NCBI GenBank assembly: GCA_903960915.1
Contig: CAJCCO010000060.1
Coordinates: 1-64,000 of the forward strand
Reading direction: 5' to 3'
Source of the DNA: an uncultured beta proteobacterium
GTDB taxonomy: Bacteria > Pseudomonadota > Gammaproteobacteria > Burkholderiales > Burkholderiaceae_C
Length of the DNA stretch: 64,000 nucleotides
Part shown: in pieces, positions 1 through 8,805 of the stretch
Layout: every line of letters starts with the position of its first letter
Numbering within the stretch: the stretch's first letter is position 1
The notes under the pieces: model-generated
The model's input: only the letters and a program-made list of their open reading frames with translations
The model's database searches: none
What the model was told of the DNA's origin: nothing
Made by a program: the position numbers and the translations under genes

Positions 1-1
1 A

Positions 2-133
2 GGCGATCATGTTTTTGATGACATCGTGCCACTATTTGCCGGGCAGTACCGGAGCCGTTGGCGACAATATGGAAAAGGCGAAGGGTTCCAAGTACTTGCT
101 TCCCCAGTAACTGTGCCAGGTACGAAAATCTGA
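2..133 (+). CDS. 3' end of an unidentified gene (partial)
   Basis: An open frame enters the window at its left edge and ends at a TGA at 131-133, giving the last 43 residues of a protein (ending ...VTVPGTKI). The composition (mixed charged and aromatic residues, few rare codons) looks coding, but the fragment is too short to name. No start is visible because the gene lies mostly outside the window. It could also be a chance open frame. Confidence 0.35.
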   Translation, partial: GDHVFDDIVPLFAGQYRSRWRQYGKGEGFQVLASPVTVPGTKI

Positions 134-499
134 ATTCAGTCTCCATGACTACATGAATCTGCGATTGACCGTCCTTTGCATCACTTGATAACTATAGGAA
201 TATTGTGAAAACGTAATATTTGTTATGGTTGGCAAGAGCGAGGCGACCGTAACCCATTGATTTTAAATAGAGAGTACGTCATCGGCCACTTGGCATGACT
301 CTCGCAGTATTGATGGCATGAACGAAATGCCTATCCGCTCATTGGCGAACCTTGCCCTGAGCGCAACAACTGTAGCCTATGACCCAGCAGTCTTAGAAGG
401 TTTAGTTTGCACCCATTGGCGGCGCAATCTGTTTCCGGCGCCATTGGCATTGCTTGCGAAAAACCATAACCAAGCATCATTCACGGCGACGCGGAATTG
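134..499. other. Non-coding AT-rich stretch
   Basis: This 366-base stretch holds no gene I can support. It is clearly richer in A and T than the rest of the window and contains a possible sigma-70 promoter near 165-194 and two AATATT words about 10 bases apart around 200-222. A 60-codon open frame at 318-500 has no ribosome-binding site and no protein-like features. Confidence 0.4.
165..194 (+). promoter_or_regulatory. Possible sigma-70 promoter for the 0.5-2.2 kb gene set
   Basis: TTGACC at 165-170 is followed after 18 bases by TAACTA at 189-194. This would start a transcript near 201 that could read through the two small membrane genes, the zinc-finger gene and the DnaB-like gene. The match is moderate and the region is AT-rich, so chance matches are likely. 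Confidence 0.25.
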
Positions 500-640
500 A
501 TGCAATTCATTCTCGCTCTATTGCTGGTTATTTGCCTGATTAGCGCACTTGCGGCTTTGATCAAGCTGCTGGTAATTCTTGCAAGCATCGTGCTTTGCAT
601 CGTCCTCCTGATGGCCCTGCATTCCCAGTTGTCCAGATAA
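500..640 (+). CDS. Small membrane peptide, 46 aa
   Basis: The frame encodes 46 residues, almost entirely hydrophobic (Leu, Ile, Ala, Val) from residue 3 to about 42, broken by a single Lys at 22 and ending HSQLSR. This fits one long or two short membrane helices. A weak GGAA lies 4-7 bases before the ATG. The stop is 19 bases before the zinc-finger gene, so the two are probably co-transcribed. A second membrane peptide of similar size lies after the zinc-finger gene. Function is unknown; a toxin-like or membrane-anchor role is speculation. Confidence 0.45.
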   Translation: MQFILALLLVICLISALAALIKLLVILASIVLCIVLLMALHSQLSR

Positions 641-659
641 CAAAAGCAAAAATTAACAC

Positions 660-1112
660 ATGGGATTTCTGACAAACCTGATTTTTGGACCGAGTTATTC
701 GAATCGCGCGCGCCGCGACCAACGAAGTTTTGGGACTTCATTTAAAAACCTCATTAGTCCGATCAACAGCTATGGCAAGTGCTTTTGCTGCGAAGGGTCT
801 GGCAAAAGGACGTTTAGCTGTAGAGCTTGTGACTCTACCGGAACCCATAGAGGAACGTGCCGGAACTGCTCGGGTACCGGTCAGTTCACCTTACCGGAAA
901 AGCCTTGCCCTACCTGTCAAGGCTCCGGGCTTTTCGGAAGGCATCAATGTCGGCGGTGCTCAGGTCAAGGTCGTCTGGCTCCTATTAGCTTTGAGTGCAA
1001 AAAGTGCCAGGGCGCTGGAACCTACTCATGCACTTGTAAAAAGTGCGGGGGCGATGGTGATTTTGAAGTGAGCTGCCGAAAATGCGACGGATCTGGATGG
1101 CATCGCTTCTAG
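660..1112 (+). CDS. DnaJ-type CxxCxGxG zinc-finger repeat protein, 150 aa
   Basis: From about residue 42 to the end the protein is a run of roughly eight CxxCxGxG-like repeats (CCEGSG, CRACDSTG, CRNCSGTG, CPTCQGSG, CRRCSGQG, CKKCQGAG, CKKCGGDG, CRKCDGSG). That is the cysteine-rich zinc-binding fold of DnaJ/Hsp40, here with about twice the usual four repeats and without a J domain. The first 40 residues are basic and not recognised. Such modules bind unfolded protein or act as zinc-binding scaffolds, but the role here is unknown. It sits between two tiny membrane-protein genes and just before a DnaB-like ATPase. The in-frame sequence after its TAG stop continues with four more cysteines for 24 codons. 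Confidence 0.75.
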   Translation: MGFLTNLIFGPSYSNRARRDQRSFGTSFKNLISPINSYGKCFCCEGSGKRTFSCRACDSTGTHRGTCRNCSGTGQFTLPEKPCPTCQGSGLFGRHQCRRCSGQGRLAPISFECKKCQGAGTYSCTCKKCGGDGDFEVSCRKCDGSGWHRF

Positions 1113-1170
1113 CGGTGCCTCTACTGTCAATGTAAACGATGTAACTTGTTCGAATTAGGGAGGCGTGAGT

Positions 1171-1320
1171 ATGAACTTTTTGTATGAAATTCGAATGAGG
1201 CTTGAATTTGCCCTGTATGTAATGTTTGGGAAACTGGTCGTTGGACTGGTTTCATTGTTTCTCTACATATTGCTATTTTCGTTTGGGCTTCCGCTCATTT
1301 TGGTATTTCTCTTTGGTTAA
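1171..1320 (+). CDS. Small membrane peptide, 49 aa
   Basis: The frame starts at ATG 1171, preceded by a strong ribosome-binding site (AGGGAGG at about 1157-1163), and runs 49 residues to TAA at 1320. Residues 1-12 are charged (MNFLYEIRMRLE), and residues 13-49 are hydrophobic with a break at Gly-Lys (20-21), consistent with one or two membrane helices. Codon use and the good ribosome-binding site make this more believable than the 5' part of the DnaB-like frame that overlaps it. No family is recognised. It lies between the zinc-finger gene and the DnaB-like gene in the same orientation. Confidence 0.5.
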   Translation: MNFLYEIRMRLEFALYVMFGKLVVGLVSLFLYILLFSFGLPLILVFLFG

Positions 1321-2176
1321 ATCTGAGTTGCGTCGTTTGACAAAGAAACGCCAACTGAGCGCGAGTGCTCTTTCAGTTATGGGTTGCAGAAAGACCGGGT
1401 TTCCTGACCTTGATAGATCAATCGGCGGTCTGTGGTCTGGAGATTTGGTTCTTATTGCCGCCTGTGATGACAGTGGAAAAACTGCGCTTGCATTAAACAT
1501 AGCTGAGCATCTTGCGCTCAAGCAAGGACTGTCCGCAGCCTACTTTTCGACTCACATGGGAGTCGAGCAAATAACTACTCGACTTCTGGCGTCGATAGGA
1601 CGGATCTCACTGGATAGTTTGCGAACTGGAGTGATGTCTGAGCATGAGGGTCTTCGTTTTGATGCGGCGACACAAGAGCTGCTTGGGTCAGCTATACATG
1701 TTGAGGCAATGCTTGGCTGGGAGTTCATTAACCTTCGTAAGCGGGCTTTGACTCTTGCGCAGCGCTATGGTCGATTAGGTTTATTGGTCATCGACTCGCT
1801 TGATTACTTGGATTTGAGGCCTCAAAGCGTCGCATGGGACAGTGTTCAGCGATCTATTCAGCTACAGCAGTGCGCAATGCTCTCTGCAGAACTCAAGTGC
1901 CCTGTGATAGCACTGGTACGTATCTCCGAGGTCATTGAAGTCCGTGGGGATGCTCGGCCCGTTCTAAGTGACTTGGCTTTATCGGTGAAAGGTCTGAAAA
2001 GCATACAAACAATACTTTCCATCTATCGGGAAGATCAGTATGCAGCCGGCGAGTGTTTAGAGCCCGGCATTGCACAGATCAAAGTTCTTCAGAATAGATT
2101 GGGGCAGGCAGCTTCGTTGAAACTTGCCTTCTTGGAACGCATTGCAAAATTTGAGAGTTTGGCCTTCAGCGAGTAG
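1313..2176 (+). CDS. Stand-alone DnaB-helicase C-terminal-domain-like ATPase
   Basis: The protein aligns by eye along the whole RecA-like domain of replicative helicase DnaB: TGFPDLDRSIGGL, then a Walker A region (ACDDSGKTA), LALNIAEHLAL, a Walker B strand (LLVIDSLDYLDL), and the DnaB tail pattern ending in LAFL. The DnaB N-terminal primase-binding domain is absent. Several catalytic signatures are altered: the first Walker A glycine is alanine, the SQLNR-type segment reads VRISEV, and the KQRNGPTG finger loop reads LQNRLGQA. Activity may therefore be reduced or changed. The frame opens at ATG 1226, but its first 30 codons overlap the 49-aa peptide and look like a shadow. I chose TTG 1313, which overlaps that peptide's stop; ATG 1379 is an alternative. 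It is convergent with gyrB. Confidence 0.65.
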   Translation: MVKSELRRLTKKRQLSASALSVMGCRKTGFPDLDRSIGGLWSGDLVLIAACDDSGKTALALNIAEHLALKQGLSAAYFSTHMGVEQITTRLLASIGRISLDSLRTGVMSEHEGLRFDAATQELLGSAIHVEAMLGWEFINLRKRALTLAQRYGRLGLLVIDSLDYLDLRPQSVAWDSVQRSIQLQQCAMLSAELKCPVIALVRISEVIEVRGDARPVLSDLALSVKGLKSIQTILSIYREDQYAAGECLEPGIAQIKVLQNRLGQAASLKLAFLERIAKFESLAFSE

Positions 2177-2187
2177 ATGACTCTGAG

Positions 2188-2233
2188 GAGCAAAGCGGCA
2201 ATTCTTTGCCTACAGAACGGCAATTCTTTGCTC
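2188..2233. repeat. Direct repeat inside an inverted repeat between two convergent genes
   Basis: The 14-mer CGGCAATTCTTTGC occurs twice (2196-2209 and 2218-2231). GAGCAAAG (2188-2195) is also the exact reverse complement of CTTTGCTC (2226-2233). The element fills the gap between the DnaB-like gene and the gyrB stop. It could form a hairpin that separates the two converging transcripts, but neither side has a clear T run. Confidence 0.5.
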
Positions 2234-2248
2234 ACCTCTACAGCTGAA

Positions 2249-4930
<2,682 letters not shown>

Positions 4931-4949
4931 TCAAACTCTTGAAGGACCA

Positions 4950-4982
4950 AACCCGCAATGAACGTCAGGTTCATCGCGGGTT
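4950..4982. terminator. Strong hairpin between dnaN and gyrB
   Basis: AACCCGCAATGAAC (4950-4963) pairs with GTTCATCGCGGGTT (4969-4982) with one mismatch and a 5-base loop. Reading on the minus strand it follows the dnaN stop and precedes gyrB, with only a short TTT after the stem. It is therefore a weak terminator or transcript-processing site rather than a clear intrinsic terminator. Confidence 0.45.
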
Positions 4983-5011
4983 CGGGTTTTGTATTGCTAC
5001 AAATCGGGGGG

Positions 5012-6118
5012 TCAAATGCGCATGGGCATGACGACGTATTTGAAGGTGGCGTTGTCAGGGATGGTGAACAGGGCGGAGCTGTTGCCGTCGGAGAGCTCCA
5101 GCTTGACCATGTCTTGCGTCATGTTGGACAAGGCGTCGATAAGGTAGGTGACGTTGAAGCCAATTTCAATGCTGTCGCCCCCGTAATCGATGTCGAGTTC
5201 GTCGACGGCTTCTTCTTGCTCGGCGTTGTTGGAGGCCACACGCAGGGTGCCAGGGTCGAGGTTGAGGCGAACGCCCTTGAACTTGTCGCTGGTCAGAATG
5301 GCCGTGCGCTGCAAAGAGGCCAACAAGGCGCTGCGGCCCAGAGTGACGCTGTTTTTATGGTTCTTGGGAATGACACGGTTGTAGTCAGGGAACTTGCCTT
5401 CCACCAGTTTGGTGACGAATTCCATGCCGTCAAAGCTGAATTTAGCCTGGTTGTTGGCAAACTGCATCTCGATGGCGCCTTCTTTGTCGGACAGCAGGCG
5501 TTGCAGTTCGATCACGGTTTTGCGCGGCAGGATGACCTCTTGTTTAGGCACTTCCACGTCCAGCGTGGCAGATGAAAATGCCAGGCGGTGACCATCGGTG
5601 GCCACCAGGCTGAGTTGCTTGCCTTCGGCCACAAACAGGATGCCGTTGAGGTAGTAACGAATGTCATGCACCGCCATGGCGAAGGAGACTTGGCTGAGCA
5701 GGTCTTTCAAAGTCTTCTGCGGCACGCTGAAGACGGGGCCAAAGTTGGCAGCCTCTTGCACCAGGGGAAAGTCTTCGGCCACCATGGTTTGCAGGGTGAA
5801 CTTGCTCTTACCGCCTTTGAGGATGAGCTTGCTGGCGCTGGATTCAAGCGACACGGTCTGGTCTGCCGGCATGGTGCGCAAAATATCAATGAGCTTGCGC
5901 GCGCCAACGGTGGTGCTGAACGAGCCGGTATCACCTTCCATCTCGGCGGTGGTGCGGATCTGGATTTCCAGATCGCTGGTGGTGAGTTGCAGAGACGTGC
6001 CGGTTTTGCGGATCAGCACATTGGCCAGAATTGGCAAGGTGTGGCGGCGCTCCACAATGCCTGCCACTGATTGCAGCACCGAGAGAACTTTGTCCTGAGT
6101 GTTCTTAAGTACGATCAT
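5012..6118 (-). CDS. dnaN: DNA polymerase III beta sliding clamp
   Basis: The ring-shaped processivity clamp that tethers DNA polymerase III to DNA. The 368-residue length matches the family (about 366-372), and the three repeated clamp domains can be followed, with typical segments such as IVERRHTLPILANVL near the start, the LVEGKFPDYNRVIP segment in the middle, and the C-terminal YVVMPMRI that binds partner proteins. It lies 94 bases downstream of dnaA on the same strand and ahead of gyrB. Confidence 0.98.
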   Translation of the reverse strand: MIVLKNTQDKVLSVLQSVAGIVERRHTLPILANVLIRKTGTSLQLTTSDLEIQIRTTAEMEGDTGSFSTTVGARKLIDILRTMPADQTVSLESSASKLILKGGKSKFTLQTMVAEDFPLVQEAANFGPVFSVPQKTLKDLLSQVSFAMAVHDIRYYLNGILFVAEGKQLSLVATDGHRLAFSSATLDVEVPKQEVILPRKTVIELQRLLSDKEGAIEMQFANNQAKFSFDGMEFVTKLVEGKFPDYNRVIPKNHKNSVTLGRSALLASLQRTAILTSDKFKGVRLNLDPGTLRVASNNAEQEEAVDELDIDYGGDSIEIGFNVTYLIDALSNMTQDMVKLELSDGNSSALFTIPDNATFKYVVMPMRI

Positions 6119-6212
6119 GTCTACCCTTAGATTGGTTTTTTCAATTCAATTCCGGCATTTGAACAAAATCCGGCAATCCCGCCATTTTCTCTTGTTTCAG
6201 CGCCTTTACCCT

Positions 6213-7625
6213 TTACCCCTTCAGCGTTTGCTCCAGAACATGAAGTTGTTGATTCAGTTCTGTCATCTGCTGGCGCTCTCCCCCAATTTTGCGCACGGCG
6301 TGCAACACCGTGGTGTGGTCTCGACCGCCAAAAAGCTCGCCAATTTCAGGCAGGCTTTTTTGCGTCAGCTCTTTGGCCAGGTACATGGCAATCTGGCGCG
6401 GCCGGGCAATACTGGCGGGACGCTTCTTGGAGTACATGTCCGCAACCTTTATTTTGTAGTAATCGGCCACGGTTTTTTGAATATTTTCTACAGAAATCTG
6501 GCGGTTCTGAATCGACAGCAGGTCACGCAGGGCCTCGCGGGCCAACAGAATGGAAATTTCTTTCTGGTTAAAACGTGAATAAGCCAGAATTTTGCGCAAA
6601 GCGCCCTCCAGCTCGCGCACGTTGGAGCGTACGTTCTTGGCCACGAAAAAGGCCACTTCTTCGGGCATGTCTATGCCCTCCACCCGGGCTTTGTTGATCA
6701 GGATGGCGACGCGCATTTCCAGCTCTGGGGGCTCAATGGCCACGGTCAGGCCCGAGTCGAATCGGGACACCAAACGCTCGTGGATGTCGGTCAAGCCTTT
6801 GGGGTAGGTGTCGCTGGTCATCACAATGTGCGACTTTTTGGCCAGCAAGGCTTCAAAGGCGTTGAAGAACTCTTCTTGCGTACGGTCTTTGTTGGCGAAA
6901 AACTGCACGTCATCAATCAACAACAAATCAAGCGAGTGATAACGCGCCTTGAATTCATCAAAAGTTTTGCGCTGATAGGCCTTAACCACATCTGAAACAA
7001 ACTGCTCTGCATGGATGTAGAGAACTTTGGCGCTAGGCCGGTCTGCCAGCAACTTGTTGCCCACGGCATGCATCAGGTGGGTCTTGCCCAGGCCGACGCC
7101 ACCGTAGATAAAAAGCGGGTTGTACAAATGCCCGGGCATGCCCGCCACATGCATGGCTGCAGCGCGGGCCATGCGGTTGGCTGTGCCTTCAATCAGGGTG
7201 TCAAAAGTGAGCGCGGTGTTGAGCCGGTTTTTAGGGACGCCCGCCGCCCGGTCTTCGGCCATGTCCAGCGATTCTTCAATGGGCAGGTTTTCAACCAGTC
7301 GGGTTAGAGATGTAGCTCTGACAACGGGTTCCCGCTGAGCCAGCGCTAACTCTAGTTGAATGGGCTGGCCTGAAAGCTTCTCCAGCAGGCTGGAGATTTT
7401 GCTGCTGTACTGGGCCCGAATCCAGTCCATTTTGAAACGGTTGGCGACAAAGATGGTGATGTGCGAGAGATCATCGGCGACCTGCGCGGACAGGGGTTTT
7501 ATCCAGGTGTTGAACTGCTGTTCGGGGAGCTCCTGGGCCAGTTGGTCGACGCAGGTTTGCCAGAGGCTGGGGCCGGCGCCGGTGTTGCTGGAGCCCGGCT
7601 GGTGGGCGAATTGTCCCGCGGTCAT
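6213..7625 (-). CDS. dnaA: Chromosomal replication initiator protein DnaA
   Basis: AAA+ ATPase that binds DnaA boxes and melts oriC. From ATG 7625 the protein has 470 residues: domain I (about 15-95), a short linker, the AAA+ domain with Walker [10 protein letters not shown] (near 175-183) and Walker [11 protein letters not shown], and the C-terminal DNA-binding domain with the signature [12 protein letters not shown]. An upstream TTG at 7655 would add 10 residues, but that extension contains a DnaA box (7642-7650) and has no ribosome-binding site, so I prefer the ATG. DnaA boxes just upstream suggest autoregulation. Confidence 0.97.
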   Translation of the reverse strand: MTAGQFAHQPGSSNTGAGPSLWQTCVDQLAQELPEQQFNTWIKPLSAQVADDLSHITIFVANRFKMDWIRAQYSSKISSLLEKLSGQPIQLELALAQREPVVRATSLTRLVENLPIEESLDMAEDRAAGVPKNRLNTALTFDTLIEGTANRMARAAAMHVAGMPGHLYNPLFIYGGVGLGKTHLMHAVGNKLLADRPSAKVLYIHAEQFVSDVVKAYQRKTFDEFKARYHSLDLLLIDDVQFFANKDRTQEEFFNAFEALLAKKSHIVMTSDTYPKGLTDIHERLVSRFDSGLTVAIEPPELEMRVAILINKARVEGIDMPEEVAFFVAKNVRSNVRELEGALRKILAYSRFNQKEISILLAREALRDLLSIQNRQISVENIQKTVADYYKIKVADMYSKKRPASIARPRQIAMYLAKELTQKSLPEIGELFGGRDHTTVLHAVRKIGGERQQMTELNQQLHVLEQTLKG

Positions 7626-7892
7626 TGTTGTTCTTGGTTTCTGTGGATAGATCAAAATTGTCTTGCCTTGAATTGTAAATTATCAAGTATTTATCCACAA
7701 GCTGGCCCTGAGCCCACTAACCTCCAGCTTTACAAGCTGTCTAATACGTAAGGTGTTGCCGGGATTAGGAAAGTTTGCGATAATCGCCGGTTCCCCGCAT
7801 TGTGATGGGGGAGATACGAATCGCGTCCCGCGAAGTATTTAGGCAATTGTCTGGGTACGCGGGGCGTCACTGAGCCCTTTAGGATTTCCAAA
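7626..7892. promoter_or_regulatory. dnaA-rpmH intergenic region with DnaA boxes, candidate oriC
   Basis: This 267-base divergent region separates the minus-strand dnaA from the plus-strand rpmH. It carries a perfect DnaA box TTATCCACA at 7691-7699 and a near-perfect one in the opposite orientation, TGTGGATAG, at 7642-7650, inside an AT-rich patch (7650-7700). Gene orientation switches here from leftward to rightward, as expected at an origin. Only two good boxes are visible, fewer than in a typical oriC, so it may be mainly a dnaA autoregulatory region. Confidence 0.5.
7756..7784 (+). promoter_or_regulatory. Probable sigma-70 promoter of rpmH-rnpA
   Basis: TTGCCG at 7756-7761 and GATAAT at 7779-7784 are separated by exactly 17 bases, pointing towards rpmH. 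The start point would fall near 7791, leaving a leader of about 100 bases. Confidence 0.6.
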
Positions 7893-8027
7893 ATGAAACG
7901 CACTTACCAACCCTCCAAGATCCGTCGCGCACGTACCCACGGCTTTCTGGTTCGCATGAAAACCCGTGGCGGCCGCGCTGTGATCAACGCACGCCGCGCC
8001 AAGGGGCGCAAGCGTCTGGCGGTCTAA
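7893..8027 (+). CDS. rpmH: 50S ribosomal protein L34
   Basis: The 44-residue, very basic protein beginning [18 protein letters not shown] and ending GRKRLAV is the full-length bacterial L34, a component of the large ribosomal subunit. AGGA lies at 7881-7884, 8 bases before the ATG. It heads the conserved rpmH-rnpA-yidD-yidC-mnmE order. Confidence 0.97.
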   Translation: MKRTYQPSKIRRARTHGFLVRMKTRGGRAVINARRAKGRKRLAV

Positions 8028-8080
8028 TTTCCGCTGCGTCCTTAGCGCGTTGCTGATTCGCACTTCCGCCGCCGCATCGC

Positions 8081-8536
8081 ATGCAGCGACTGAAATCGCG
8101 AGCCCAGTTTCAAGCAGTTCTGGCAGGCGGCACCGTCGCCCGCTCTGCCCACTTTGCCTTGCATAGTGTGGCGCTGAATGCCAACGTGGCCCCGACACCT
8201 GCTTCATTGCTACAAAAAGCGCCTTCTGCGGCGCTTTTTGTCGTGGATGACGTCTGGATGGGCGCCATGGTGCCCAAACGCTGGGCCAAACGCGCCGTGA
8301 CCCGCAACACCATCAAACGCCAGATTTACACCGTGGGCCAAGAGTTTGAACCCGGCCTGGCCAAAGTGGCCCACCTGGTGCGCCTGCGTGCCGGGTTTGA
8401 CAAGGCGCAGTTTCAAAGCGCGACCTCTGAGGCCCTCAAAGCCGCCGTGCGTCTTGAGTTGCAACGCTTGTTCGAGAAAGTGGTGGCCCTGCGTACGCCA
8501 TTGACCGCGGTTGAATTACAAGGCAGCGCCGCATGA
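8081..8536 (+). CDS. rnpA: Ribonuclease P protein component
   Basis: Protein subunit of the RNase P ribozyme that trims tRNA 5' ends. The family signature is present as AKRAVTRNTIKRQI (RNR motif), with the N-terminal LKSRAQFQAVL motif. At 151 residues it is longer than the usual 115-130. The extra length lies around residues 35-52, where the coding sequence contains a perfect 12-bp palindrome with a T run that looks like a repeat element inserted in frame. It starts 53 bases after rpmH and overlaps yidD by 4 bases (ATGA). Confidence 0.93.
   Translation: MQRLKSRAQFQAVLAGGTVARSAHFALHSVALNANVAPTPASLLQKAPSAALFVVDDVWMGAMVPKRWAKRAVTRNTIKRQIYTVGQEFEPGLAKVAHLVRLRAGFDKAQFQSATSEALKAAVRLELQRLFEKVVALRTPLTAVELQGSAA
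8212..8241 (+). terminator. Terminator-like hairpin inside rnpA
   Basis: ACAAAAAGCGCC (8212-8223) and GGCGCTTTTTGT (8230-8241) form a perfect 12-bp stem with a 6-base loop, ending in a run of five T within the stem. This has the shape of an intrinsic terminator (or a family-specific palindromic repeat) but lies within the rnpA reading frame, between rpmH and the downstream genes. Confidence 0.5.
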
Positions 8537-8805
8537 TGCGGGCCTTGTTGATGGGCTTGGTCAAGGGCTACCGCTTGTTGCTCAGCCCTTGGTTGGGCTC
8601 GTCCTGCCGCTTTGAGCCCACCTGTTCGGCCTACTCTCTAGAGGCCTTGCATAAGCATGGCGCGGCAGCGGGCACTTACCTGACACTGGCGCGCCTCGGG
8701 CGTTGCCATCCCTGGTGCGAGGGCGGGCACGATCCGGTCCCCGCCCAGCCTCCCCGGCTCTTTACCCAGCTTTTTTCTCCTTCCACACAAAAGAAGTCTT
8801 CATGA
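8533..8805 (+). CDS. yidD: Membrane protein insertion efficiency factor YidD
   Basis: Small membrane-associated protein that helps YidC insert inner-membrane proteins. The 90 residues carry the family core: GYRLLLSPWLGSSCRFEPTCSAYSLEAL with its conserved cysteines, then RCHPWCEGGHDPVP. It is translationally coupled on both sides: the ATG overlaps the rnpA stop and its own stop overlaps the yidC start. Confidence 0.93.
   Translation: MMRALLMGLVKGYRLLLSPWLGSSCRFEPTCSAYSLEALHKHGAAAGTYLTLARLGRCHPWCEGGHDPVPAQPPRLFTQLFSPSTQKKSS

Noticed and set aside
318-500. Open frame of 60 codons before the first membrane peptide
   Set aside because: There is no ribosome-binding site, the residue pattern is random-looking, and no domain is recognisable; probably chance in AT-rich DNA.
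1226-1312. N-terminal extension of the DnaB-like frame from ATG 1226
   Set aside because: The 29 added residues are a frame-shifted reading of the well-started 49-aa membrane peptide, and the DnaB similarity begins much later.
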